NCBI GenBank assembly: GCA_900893395.1
Contig: CAAHFI010610526.1
Location: forward strand, 1-26,281
Length of the DNA stretch: 26,281 bases
Direction of reading: 5' to 3'
Origin: Euglena gracilis
Taxonomy: Eukaryota > Euglenozoa > Euglenophyceae > Euglenales > Euglenaceae
Shown here: positions 1 to 11,900 of the stretch, one piece after another
Layout: each line of letters begins with the position of its first letter
How positions within the stretch are numbered: position 1 is the stretch's first letter
Made by a program: the position numbers and the translations under genes
Notes under the pieces: generated by a model
Told to the model about the DNA's origin: nothing
Seen by the model: the letters and a program-made list of their open reading frames with translations, nothing else
The model's database searches: none

Positions 1-2731
1 TTCCAGGAGGCCTCCAAAGTCAGGGGACCCGTTGGTTTCATGATTGTCGTGGTTTAATGGTAAGAAAAACATGCAGCGGGAATGTTGGTTGCAAGAAATG
101 AGCACATTTAGATGGGTGCATTCGACCATTCGGGGGACATTTACCAGGTCAGCCCAGGTTACCATGTAAAAATGGACCAAATTGGGCCTTACTCCGAGTA
201 ACGAATGGTGTTCCAGGAGGCCTCCAAAGTCAGGGGACCCGTTGGTTTCATGATTGTCGTGGTTTAATGGTAAGAAAACATGCAGCGGAATGTTGGTTGC
301 AAGAAATGAGCACATTTAGATGGGTGCATTCGACCATTCGGGGGACATTTACCAGGTCAGCCCAGGTTACCATGTAAAAATGGACCAAATGGGCCTTACT
401 CCGAGTAACCGAATGGGTGTTCCAGGAGGCCTCCAAAGTCAGGGGACCCGTTGGTTTCATGATTGTCGTGGTTTAATGGTAAGAAAAACATGCAGCGGAA
501 TGTTGGTTGCAAGAAATGAGCACATTTAGATGGGTGCATTCGACCATTCGGGGGACATTTACCAGGTCAGCCCAGGTTACCATGTAAAAATGGACCAAAT
601 GGGCCTTACTCCGAGTAACCGAATGGGTGTTCCAGGAGGCCTCCAAAGTCAGGGGACCCGTTGGTTTCATGATTGTCGTGGTTTAATGTAAGAAACATGC
701 AGCGGGAATGTTGGTTGCAAGAAATGAGCACATTTAGATGGGTGCATTCGACCATTCCGGGGGATTTACCAGGTCAGCCCAGGTTACCATGTAAAAATGG
801 ACCAAATTGGGCCTTACTCCGAGTAACCGAATGGGTGTTCCAGGAGGCCTCCAAAGTCAGGGGACCCGTTGGTTTCATGATTGTCGTGGTTTAATGGTAA
901 GAAAAACATGCAGCGGGAATGTTGGTTGCAAGAAATGAGCACATTTAGATGGGTGCATTCGACCATTTCGGGGACATTTACCAGGTCAGCCCAGGTTACC
1001 ATGTAAAAATGGACCAAATTGGGCCTTACTCCGAGTAACCGAATGGGTGTTCCAGGAGGCCTCCAAAGTCAGGGACCCGTTGGTTTCATGATTGTCGTGG
1101 TTTAATGTAAGAAAAACATGCAGCGGGAATGTTGGTTGCAAGAAATGAGCACATTTAGATGGGTGCATTCGACCATTCGGGGGACATTTACCAGGTCAGC
1201 CCAGGTTACCATGTAAAATGGACCAAATTGGGCCTTACTCCGAGTAACCGAATGGGTGTTCCAGGAGGCCTCCAAAGTCAGGGGACCCGTTGGTTTCATG
1301 ATTGTCGTGGTTTAATGTAAGAAAAACATGCAGCGGAATGTTGGTTGCAAGAAATGAGCACATTTAGATGGTGCATTCGACCATTCGGGGGACATTTACC
1401 AGGTCAGCCCAGGTTACCATGTAAAAATGGACCAAATGGGCCTTACTCCGAGTAACCGAATGGGTGTCCAGGAGGCCTCCAAAGTCAGGGACCCGTTGGT
1501 TTCATGATTGTCGTGGTTTAATGGTAAGAAAAACATGCAGCGGGAATGTTGGTTGCAAGAAATGAGCACATTTAGATGGGTGCATTCGACCATTTCGGGG
1601 ACATTTACCAGGTCAGCCCAGGTTACCATGTAAAAATGGACCAAATTGGGCCTTACTCCGAGTAACCGAATGGGTGTTCCAGGAGGCCTCCAAAGTCAGG
1701 GGACCCGTTGGTTTCATGATTGTCGTGGTTTAATGTAAGAAAAACATGCAGCGGGAATGTTGGTTGCAAGAAATGAGCACATTTAGATGGGTGCATTCGA
1801 CCATTCGGGGGACATTTACCAGGTCAGCCCAGGTTACCATGTAAAAATGGACCAAATTGGGCCTTACTCCGAGTAACCGAATGGGTGTTCCAGGAGGCCT
1901 CCAAAGTCAGGGGACCCGTTGGTTTCATGATTGTCGTGGTTTAATGGTAAGAAAAACATGCAGCGGGAATGTTGGTTGCAAGAAATGAGCACATTTAGAT
2001 GGGTGCATTCGACCATTCCGGGGGACATTTACCAGGTCAGCCCAGGTTACCATGTAAAAATGGACCAAATGGGCCTTACTCCGAGTAACCGAATGGGTGT
2101 TCCAGGAGGCCTCCAAAGTCAGGGGACCCGTTGGTTTCATGATTGTCGTGGTTTAATGTAAAAAACATGCAGCGGGAATGTTGGTTGCAAGAAATGAGCA
2201 CATTTAGATGGGTGCATTCGACCATTCGGGGGACATTTACCAGGTCAGCCCAGGTTACCATGTAAAAATGGACCAAATTGGGCCTTACTCCGAGTAACCG
2301 AATGGGTGTTCCAGGAGGCCTCCAAAGTCAGGGACCCGTTGGTTTCATGATTGTCGTGGTTTAATGGTAAGAAAAACATGCAGCGGGAATGTTGGTTGCA
2401 AGAAATGAGCACATTTAGATGGGTGCATTCGACCATTCGGGGGACATTTACCAGGTCAGCCCAGGTTACCATGTAAAAATGGACCAAATTGGGCCTTACT
2501 CCGAGTAACCGAATGGGTGTTCCAGGAGGCCTCCAAAGTCAGGGGACCCGTTGGTTTCATGATTGTCGTGGTTTAATGGTAAGAAAAACATGCAGCGGGA
2601 ATGTTGGTTGCAAGAAATGAGCACATTTAGATGGGTGCATTCGACCATTCGGGGGACATTTACCAGGTCAGCCCAGGTTACCATGTAAAAATGGACCAAA
2701 TTGGGCCTTACTCCGAGTAACCGAATGGGTG
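1..2731. repeat. Left variable zone, 13 monomers of 208-212 bp
   Basis: Monomers start at 1, 211, 420, 630, 838, 1050, 1259, 1467, 1677, 1888, 2100, 2309 and 2520. Every one is shorter than 213 bp. The changes are mostly single-base losses: one of five As in the A-run, one G of CGGGAA, one G of AGGGGACCC, one T of AAATTGGG, or one C of CCGGGGG. A loss of one G giving TTTAATGTAA occurs in the monomers starting at 630, 1050, 1259, 1677 and 2100, and I did not find it elsewhere in the window. Three copies carry fairly intact sequence (1888, 2309 and 2520), so the zone improves towards the core. No inserted or foreign sequence is visible. Confidence 0.9.
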
Positions 2732-2736
2732 TTCCA

Positions 2737-2746
2737 GGAGGCCTCC
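2737..2746. other. 10-bp perfect palindrome GGAGGCCTCC (representative)
   Basis: Unit positions 6-15 equal their own reverse complement and contain the hexamer AGGCCT (a StuI-type site, with GGCC inside). The flanking bases do not extend the symmetry. It recurs in every complete monomer I followed, including the degraded ones, making it one of the least variable parts of the unit. It could be a dimeric protein-binding site or merely chance; no function can be assigned. Confidence 0.6.
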
Positions 2747-2850
2747 AAAGTCAGGGGACCCGTTGGTTTCATGATTGTCGTGGTTTAATGGTAAGAAAAA
2801 CATGCAGCGGGAATGTTGGTTGCAAGAAATGAGCACATTTAGATGGGTGC

Positions 2851-2867
2851 ATTCGACCATTCCGGGG
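2851..2867 (+). other. CENP-B-box-like sequence (representative copy)
   Basis: The 17 bases ATTCGACCATTCCGGGG at unit positions 120-136 fit the mammalian CENP-B box core pattern N-TTCG-NNNN-A-NN-CGGG-N at eight of nine required bases; the single A is replaced by T. CENP-B is a pogo-transposase-derived protein that binds this box in centromeric satellites and bends the DNA. Here the motif recurs once in each 213-bp monomer. In 212- and 211-bp monomers the missing C shortens the gap between TTCG and CGGG by one base and breaks the fit. A rough chance estimate (28/4^9 per position, 426 positions on two strands) gives about 0.05 for a match this good, so it is suggestive only. Binding by any protein is not shown. 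Confidence 0.35.
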
Positions 2868-5800
2868 GACATTTACCAGGTCAGCCCAGGTTACCATGTA
2901 AAAATGGACCAAATTGGGCCTTACTCCGAGTAACCGAATGGGTGTTCCAGGAGGCCTCCAAAGTCAGGGGACCCGTTGGTTTCATGATTGTCGTGGTTTA
3001 ATGGTAAGAAAAACATGCAGCGGGAATGTTGGTTGCAAGAAATGAGCACATTTAGATGGGTGCATTCGACCATTCCGGGGGACATTTACCAGGTCAGCCC
3101 AGGTTACCATGTAAAAATGGACCAAATTGGGCCTTACTCCGAGTAACCGAATGGGTGTTCCAGGAGGCCTCCAAAGTCAGGGGACCCGTTGGTTTCATGA
3201 TTGTCGTGGTTTAATGGTAAGAAAAACATGCAGCGGGAATGTTGGTTGCAAGAAATGAGCACATTTAGATGGGTGCATTCGACCATTCCGGGGGACATTT
3301 ACCAGGTCAGCCCAGGTTACCATGTAAAAATGGACCAAATTGGGCCTTACTCCGAGTAACCGAATGGGTGTTCCAGGAGGCCTCCAAAGTCAGGGGACCC
3401 GTTGGTTTCATGATTGTCGTGGTTTAATGGTAAGAAAAACATGCAGCGGGAATGTTGGTTGCAAGAAATGAGCACATTTAGATGGGTGCATTCGACCATT
3501 CCGGGGGACATTTACCAGGTCAGCCCAGGTTACCATGTAAAAATGGACCAAATTGGGCCTTACTCCGAGTAACCGAATGGGTGTTCCAGGAGGCCTCCAA
3601 AGTCAGGGGACCCGTTGGTTTCATGATTGTCGTGGTTTAATGGTAAGAAAAACATGCAGCGGGAATGTTGGTTGCAAGAAATGAGCACATTTAGATGGGT
3701 GCATTCGACCATTCCGGGGGACATTTACCAGGTCAGCCCAGGTTACCATGTAAAAATGGACCAAATTGGGCCTTACTCCGAGTAACCGAATGGGTGTTCC
3801 AGGAGGCCTCCAAAGTCAGGGGACCCGTTGGTTTCATGATTGTCGTGGTTTAATGGTAAGAAAAACATGCAGCGGGAATGTTGGTTGCAAGAAATGAGCA
3901 CATTTAGATGGGTGCATTCGACCATTCCGGGGGACATTTACCAGGTCAGCCCAGGTTACCATGTAAAAATGGACCAAATTGGGCCTTACTCCGAGTAACC
4001 GAATGGGTGTTCCAGGAGGCCTCCAAAGTCAGGGGACCCGTTGGTTTCATGATTGTCGTGGTTTAATGGTAAGAAAAACATGCAGCGGGAATGTTGGTTG
4101 CAAGAAATGAGCACATTTAGATGGGTGCATTCGACCATTCCGGGGGACATTTACCAGGTCAGCCCAGGTTACCATGTAAAAATGGACCAAATTGGGCCTT
4201 ACTCCGAGTAACCGAATGGGTGTTCCAGGAGGCCTCCAAAGTCAGGGGACCCGTTGGTTTCATGATTGTCGTGGTTTAATGGTAAGAAAAACATGCAGCG
4301 GGAATGTTGGTTGCAAGAAATGAGCACATTTAGATGGGTGCATTCGACCATTCCGGGGGACATTTACCAGGTCAGCCCAGGTTACCATGTAAAAATGGAC
4401 CAAATTGGGCCTTACTCCGAGTAACCGAATGGGTGTTCCAGGAGGCCTCCAAAGTCAGGGGACCCGTTGGTTTCATGATTGTCGTGGTTTAATGGTAAGA
4501 AAAACATGCAGCGGGAATGTTGGTTGCAAGAAATGAGCACATTTAGATGGGTGCATTCGACCATTCCGGGGGACATTTACCAGGTCAGCCCAGGTTACCA
4601 TGTAAAAATGGACCAAATTGGGCCTTACTCCGAGTAACCGAATGGGTGTTCCAGGAGGCCTCCAAAGTCAGGGGACCCGTTGGTTTCATGATTGTCGTGG
4701 TTTAATGGTAAGAAAAACATGCAGCGGGAATGTTGGTTGCAAGAAATGAGCACATTTAGATGGGTGCATTCGACCATTCCGGGGGACATTTACCAGGTCA
4801 GCCCAGGTTACCATGTAAAAATGGACCAAATTGGGCCTTACTCCGAGTAACCGAATGGGTGTTCCAGGAGGCCTCCAAAGTCAGGGGACCCGTTGGTTTC
4901 ATGATTGTCGTGGTTTAATGGTAAGAAAAACATGCAGCGGGAATGTTGGTTGCAAGAAATGAGCACATTTAGATGGGTGCATTCGACCATTCCGGGGGAC
5001 ATTTACCAGGTCAGCCCAGGTTACCATGTAAAAATGGACCAAATTGGGCCTTACTCCGAGTAACCGAATGGGTGTTCCAGGAGGCCTCCAAAGTCAGGGG
5101 ACCCGTTGGTTTCATGATTGTCGTGGTTTAATGGTAAGAAAAACATGCAGCGGGAATGTTGGTTGCAAGAAATGAGCACATTTAGATGGGTGCATTCGAC
5201 CATTCCGGGGGACATTTACCAGGTCAGCCCAGGTTACCATGTAAAAATGGACCAAATTGGGCCTTACTCCGAGTAACCGAATGGGTGTTCCAGGAGGCCT
5301 CCAAAGTCAGGGGACCCGTTGGTTTCATGATTGTCGTGGTTTAATGGTAAGAAAAACATGCAGCGGGAATGTTGGTTGCAAGAAATGAGCACATTTAGAT
5401 GGGTGCATTCGACCATTCCGGGGGACATTTACCAGGTCAGCCCAGGTTACCATGTAAAAATGGACCAAATTGGGCCTTACTCCGAGTAACCGAATGGGTG
5501 TTCCAGGAGGCCTCCAAAGTCAGGGGACCCGTTGGTTTCATGATTGTCGTGGTTTAATGGTAAGAAAAACATGCAGCGGGAATGTTGGTTGCAAGAAATG
5601 AGCACATTTAGATGGGTGCATTCGACCATTCCGGGGGACATTTACCAGGTCAGCCCAGGTTACCATGTAAAAATGGACCAAATTGGGCCTTACTCCGAGT
5701 AACCGAATGGGTGTTCCAGGAGGCCTCCAAAGTCAGGGGACCCGTTGGTTTCATGATTGTCGTGGTTTAATGGTAAGAAAAACATGCAGCGGGAATGTTG

Positions 5801-5926
5801 GTTGCAAGAAATGAGCACATTTAGATGGGTGCATTCGACCATTCCGGGGGACATTTACCAGGTCAGCCCAGGTTACCATGTAAAAATGGACCAAATTGGG
5901 CCTTACTCCGAGTAACCGAATGGGTG

Positions 5927-8900
5927 TTCCAGGAGGCCTCCAAAGTCAGGGGACCCGTTGGTTTCATGATTGTCGTGGTTTAATGGTAAGAAAAACATGC
6001 AGCGGGAATGTTGGTTGCAAGAAATGAGCACATTTAGATGGGTGCATTCGACCATTCGGGGGACATTTACCAGGTCAGCCCAGGTTACCATGTAAAAATG
6101 GACCAAATTGGGCCTTACTCCGAGTAACCGAATGGGTGTTCCAGGAGGCCTCCAAAGTCAGGGGACCCGTTGGTTTCATGATTGTCGTGGTTTAATGGTA
6201 AGAAAAACATGCAGCGGGAATGTTGGTTGCAAGAAATGAGCACATTTAGATGGGTGCATTCGACCATTCCGGGGGACATTTACCAGGTCAGCCCAGGTTA
6301 CCATGTAAAAATGGACCAAATTGGGCCTTACTCCGAGTAACCGAATGGGTGTTCCAGGAGGCCTCCAAAGTCAGGGGACCCGTTGGTTTCATGATTGTCG
6401 TGGTTTAATGGTAAGAAAAACATGCAGCGGGAATGTTGGTTGCAAGAAATGAGCACATTTAGATGGGTGCATTCGACCATTCCGGGGGACATTTACCAGG
6501 TCAGCCCAGGTTACCATGTAAAAATGGACCAAATTGGGCCTTACTCCGAGTAACCGAATGGGTGTTCCAGGAGGCCTCCAAAGTCAGGGGACCCGTTGGT
6601 TTCATGATTGTCGTGGTTTAATGGTAAGAAAAACATGCAGCGGGAATGTTGGTTGCAAGAAATGAGCACATTTAGATGGGTGCATTCGACCATTCCGGGG
6701 GACATTTACCAGGTCAGCCCAGGTTACCATGTAAAAATGGACCAAATTGGGCCTTACTCCGAGTAACCGAATGGGTGTTCCAGGAGGCCTCCAAAGTCAG
6801 GGGACCCGTTGGTTTCATGATTGTCGTGGTTTAATGGTAAGAAAAACATGCAGCGGGAATGTTGGTTGCAAGAAATGAGCACATTTAGATGGGTGCATTC
6901 GACCATTCCGGGGGACATTTACCAGGTCAGCCCAGGTTACCATGTAAAAATGGACCAAATTGGGCCTTACTCCGAGTAACCGAATGGGTGTTCCAGGAGG
7001 CCTCCAAAGTCAGGGGACCCGTTGGTTTCATGATTGTCGTGGTTTAATGGTAAGAAAAACATGCAGCGGGAATGTTGGTTGCAAGAAATGAGCACATTTA
7101 GATGGGTGCATTCGACCATTCCGGGGGACATTTACCAGGTCAGCCCAGGTTACCATGTAAAAATGGACCAAATTGGGCCTTACTCCGAGTAACCGAATGG
7201 GTGTTCCAGGAGGCCTCCAAAGTCAGGGGACCCGTTGGTTTCATGATTGTCGTGGTTTAATGGTAAGAAAAACATGCAGCGGGAATGTTGGTTGCAAGAA
7301 ATGAGCACATTTAGATGGGTGCATTCGACCATTCGGGGGACATTTACCAGGTCAGCCCAGGTTACCATGTAAAAATGGACCAAATTGGGCCTTACTCCGA
7401 GTAACCGAATGGGTGTTCCAGGAGGCCTCCAAAGTCAGGGGACCCGTTGGTTTCATGATTGTCGTGGTTTAATGGTAAGAAAAACATGCAGCGGGAATGT
7501 TGGTTGCAAGAAATGAGCACATTTAGATGGGTGCATTCGACCATTCCGGGGGACATTTACCAGGTCAGCCCAGGTTACCATGTAAAAATGGACCAAATTG
7601 GGCCTTACTCCGAGTAACCGAATGGGTGTTCCAGGAGGCCTCCAAAGTCAGGGGACCCGTTGGTTTCATGATTGTCGTGGTTTAATGGTAAGAAAAACAT
7701 GCAGCGGGAATGTTGGTTGCAAGAAATGAGCACATTTAGATGGGTGCATTCGACCATTCCGGGGGACATTTACCAGGTCAGCCCAGGTTACCATGTAAAA
7801 ATGGACCAAATTGGGCCTTACTCCGAGTAACCGAATGGGTGTTCCAGGAGGCCTCCAAAGTCAGGGGACCCGTTGGTTTCATGATTGTCGTGGTTTAATG
7901 GTAAGAAAAACATGCAGCGGGAATGTTGGTTGCAAGAAATGAGCACATTTAGATGGGTGCATTCGACCATTCCGGGGGACATTTACCAGGTCAGCCCAGG
8001 TTACCATGTAAAAATGGACCAAATTGGGCCTTACTCCGAGTAACCGAATGGGTGTTCCAGGAGGCCTCCAAAGTCAGGGGACCCGTTGGTTTCATGATTG
8101 TCGTGGTTTAATGGTAAGAAAAACATGCAGCGGGAATGTTGGTTGCAAGAAATGAGCACATTTAGATGGGTGCATTCGACCATTCCGGGGGACATTTACC
8201 AGGTCAGCCCAGGTTACCATGTAAAAATGGACCAAATTGGGCCTTACTCCGAGTAACCGAATGGGTGTTCCAGGAGGCCTCCAAAGTCAGGGGACCCGTT
8301 GGTTTCATGATTGTCGTGGTTTAATGGTAAGAAAAACATGCAGCGGGAATGTTGGTTGCAAGAAATGAGCACATTTAGATGGGTGCATTCGACCATTCCG
8401 GGGGACATTTACCAGGTCAGCCCAGGTTACCATGTAAAAATGGACCAAATTGGGCCTTACTCCGAGTAACCGAATGGGTGTTCCAGGAGGCCTCCAAAGT
8501 CAGGGGACCCGTTGGTTTCATGATTGTCGTGGTTTAATGGTAAGAAAAACATGCAGCGGGAATGTTGGTTGCAAGAAATGAGCACATTTAGATGGGTGCA
8601 TTCGACCATTCCGGGGGACATTTACCAGGTCAGCCCAGGTTACCATGTAAAAATGGACCAAATTGGGCCTTACTCCGAGTAACCGAATGGGTGTTCCAGG
8701 AGGCCTCCAAAGTCAGGGGACCCGTTGGTTTCATGATTGTCGTGGTTTAATGGTAAGAAAAACATGCAGCGGGAATGTTGGTTGCAAGAAATGAGCACAT
8801 TTAGATGGGTGCATTCGACCATTCCGGGGGACATTTACCAGGTCAGCCCAGGTTACCATGTAAAAATGGACCAAATTGGGCCTTACTCCGAGTAACCGAA

Positions 8901-11900
8901 TGGGTGTTCCAGGAGGCCTCCAAAGTCAGGGGACCCGTTGGTTTCATGATTGTCGTGGTTTAATGGTAAGAAAAACATGCAGCGGGAATGTTGGTTGCAA
9001 GAAATGAGCACATTTAGATGGGTGCATTCGACCATTCCGGGGGACATTTACCAGGTCAGCCCAGGTTACCATGTAAAAATGGACCAAATTGGGCCTTACT
9101 CCGAGTAACCGAATGGGTGTTCCAGGAGGCCTCCAAAGTCAGGGGACCCGTTGGTTTCATGATTGTCGTGGTTTAATGGTAAGAAAAACATGCAGCGGGA
9201 ATGTTGGTTGCAAGAAATGAGCACATTTAGATGGGTGCATTCGACCATTCCGGGGGACATTTACCAGGTCAGCCCAGGTTACCATGTAAAAATGGACCAA
9301 ATTGGGCCTTACTCCGAGTAACCGAATGGGTGTTCCAGGAGGCCTCCAAAGTCAGGGGACCCGTTGGTTTCATGATTGTCGTGGTTTAATGGTAAGAAAA
9401 ACATGCAGCGGGAATGTTGGTTGCAAGAAATGAGCACATTTAGATGGGTGCATTCGACCATTCCGGGGGACATTTACCAGGTCAGCCCAGGTTACCATGT
9501 AAAAATGGACCAAATTGGGCCTTACTCCGAGTAACCGAATGGGTGTTCCAGGAGGCCTCCAAAGTCAGGGGACCCGTTGGTTTCATGATTGTCGTGGTTT
9601 AATGGTAAGAAAAACATGCAGCGGGAATGTTGGTTGCAAGAAATGAGCACATTTAGATGGGTGCATTCGACCATTCCGGGGGACATTTACCAGGTCAGCC
9701 CAGGTTACCATGTAAAAATGGACCAAATTGGGCCTTACTCCGAGTAACCGAATGGGTGTTCCAGGAGGCCTCCAAAGTCAGGGGACCCGTTGGTTTCATG
9801 ATTGTCGTGGTTTAATGGTAAGAAAAACATGCAGCGGGAATGTTGGTTGCAAGAAATGAGCACATTTAGATGGGTGCATTCGACCATTCCGGGGGACATT
9901 TACCAGGTCAGCCCAGGTTACCATGTAAAAATGGACCAAATTGGGCCTTACTCCGAGTAACCGAATGGGTGTTCCAGGAGGCCTCCAAAGTCAGGGGACC
10001 CGTTGGTTTCATGATTGTCGTGGTTTAATGGTAAGAAAAACATGCAGCGGGAATGTTGGTTGCAAGAAATGAGCACATTTAGATGGGTGCATTCGACCAT
10101 TCCGGGGGACATTTACCAGGTCAGCCCAGGTTACCATGTAAAAATGGACCAAATTGGGCCTTACTCCGAGTAACCGAATGGGTGTTCCAGGAGGCCTCCA
10201 AAGTCAGGGGACCCGTTGGTTTCATGATTGTCGTGGTTTAATGGTAAGAAAAACATGCAGCGGGAATGTTGGTTGCAAGAAATGAGCACATTTAGATGGG
10301 TGCATTCGACCATTCCGGGGGACATTTACCAGGTCAGCCCAGGTTACCATGTAAAAATGGACCAAATTGGGCCTTACTCCGAGTAACCGAATGGGTGTTC
10401 CAGGAGGCCTCCAAAGTCAGGGGACCCGTTGGTTTCATGATTGTCGTGGTTTAATGGTAAGAAAAACATGCAGCGGGAATGTTGGTTGCAAGAAATGAGC
10501 ACATTTAGATGGGTGCATTCGACCATTCCGGGGGACATTTACCAGGTCAGCCCAGGTTACCATGTAAAAATGGACCAAATTGGGCCTTACTCCGAGTAAC
10601 CGAATGGGTGTTCCAGGAGGCCTCCAAAGTCAGGGGACCCGTTGGTTTCATGATTGTCGTGGTTTAATGGTAAGAAAAACATGCAGCGGGAATGTTGGTT
10701 GCAAGAAATGAGCACATTTAGATGGGTGCATTCGACCATTCCGGGGGACATTTACCAGGTCAGCCCAGGTTACCATGTAAAAATGGACCAAATTGGGCCT
10801 TACTCCGAGTAACCGAATGGGTGTTCCAGGAGGCCTCCAAAGTCAGGGGACCCGTTGGTTTCATGATTGTCGTGGTTTAATGGTAAGAAAAACATGCAGC
10901 GGGAATGTTGGTTGCAAGAAATGAGCACATTTAGATGGGTGCATTCGACCATTCCGGGGGACATTTACCAGGTCAGCCCAGGTTACCATGTAAAAATGGA
11001 CCAAATTGGGCCTTACTCCGAGTAACCGAATGGGTGTTCCAGGAGGCCTCCAAAGTCAGGGGACCCGTTGGTTTCATGATTGTCGTGGTTTAATGGTAAG
11101 AAAAACATGCAGCGGGAATGTTGGTTGCAAGAAATGAGCACATTTAGATGGGTGCATTCGACCATTCCGGGGGACATTTACCAGGTCAGCCCAGGTTACC
11201 ATGTAAAAATGGACCAAATTGGGCCTTACTCCGAGTAACCGAATGGGTGTTCCAGGAGGCCTCCAAAGTCAGGGGACCCGTTGGTTTCATGATTGTCGTG
11301 GTTTAATGGTAAGAAAAACATGCAGCGGGAATGTTGGTTGCAAGAAATGAGCACATTTAGATGGGTGCATTCGACCATTCCGGGGGACATTTACCAGGTC
11401 AGCCCAGGTTACCATGTAAAAATGGACCAAATTGGGCCTTACTCCGAGTAACCGAATGGGTGTTCCAGGAGGCCTCCAAAGTCAGGGGACCCGTTGGTTT
11501 CATGATTGTCGTGGTTTAATGGTAAGAAAAACATGCAGCGGGAATGTTGGTTGCAAGAAATGAGCACATTTAGATGGGTGCATTCGACCATTCCGGGGGA
11601 CATTTACCAGGTCAGCCCAGGTTACCATGTAAAAATGGACCAAATTGGGCCTTACTCCGAGTAACCGAATGGGTGTTCCAGGAGGCCTCCAAAGTCAGGG
11701 GACCCGTTGGTTTCATGATTGTCGTGGTTTAATGGTAAGAAAAACATGCAGCGGGAATGTTGGTTGCAAGAAATGAGCACATTTAGATGGGTGCATTCGA
11801 CCATTCCGGGGGACATTTACCAGGTCAGCCCAGGTTACCATGTAAAAATGGACCAAATTGGGCCTTACTCCGAGTAACCGAATGGGTGTTCCAGGAGGCC

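Larger units (their letters stand above)
2732..2944. repeat. Reference monomer of the satellite (213 bp)
   Basis: This is the first copy of the dominant 213-bp form and serves as the coordinate frame used here (unit positions 1-213). Landmarks: a perfect palindrome GGAGGCCTCC at 6-15, containing an AGGCCT site; AGGGGACCC at 22-30; an A-run of five inside TAAGAAAAAC at 61-70; the CENP-B-box-like stretch at 120-136; the variable segment CCGGGGGACA at 131-140; a direct repeat CCAGGT at 145-150 and 155-160; and GGTTACC at 158-164. The start point is an arbitrary phase, since a tandem array has no intrinsic unit boundary. A unit near 213 bp is compatible with one nucleosome plus linker, but the sequence does not demonstrate positioning. 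Confidence 0.95.

Noticed and set aside
2737-2746. Rho-independent terminator or hairpin from GGAGGCCTCC
   Set aside because: The palindrome has no loop and no following T-run, and a bacterial terminator makes no sense in this context.
2852-2860. RNA polymerase III B-box-like TTCGA within ATTCGACCA
   Set aside because: The first and last consensus positions do not fit, no matching A box lies upstream, and no T-run terminator follows, so a tRNA or SINE origin is not supported.
2732-2944. Ancient half-unit duplication inside the monomer (ATGGGTG..TTC at 112 and 207; GGGGAC at 23 and 134)
   Set aside because: The shared words are short and their offsets disagree (about 95 and 102 bases), so chance similarity is as likely.
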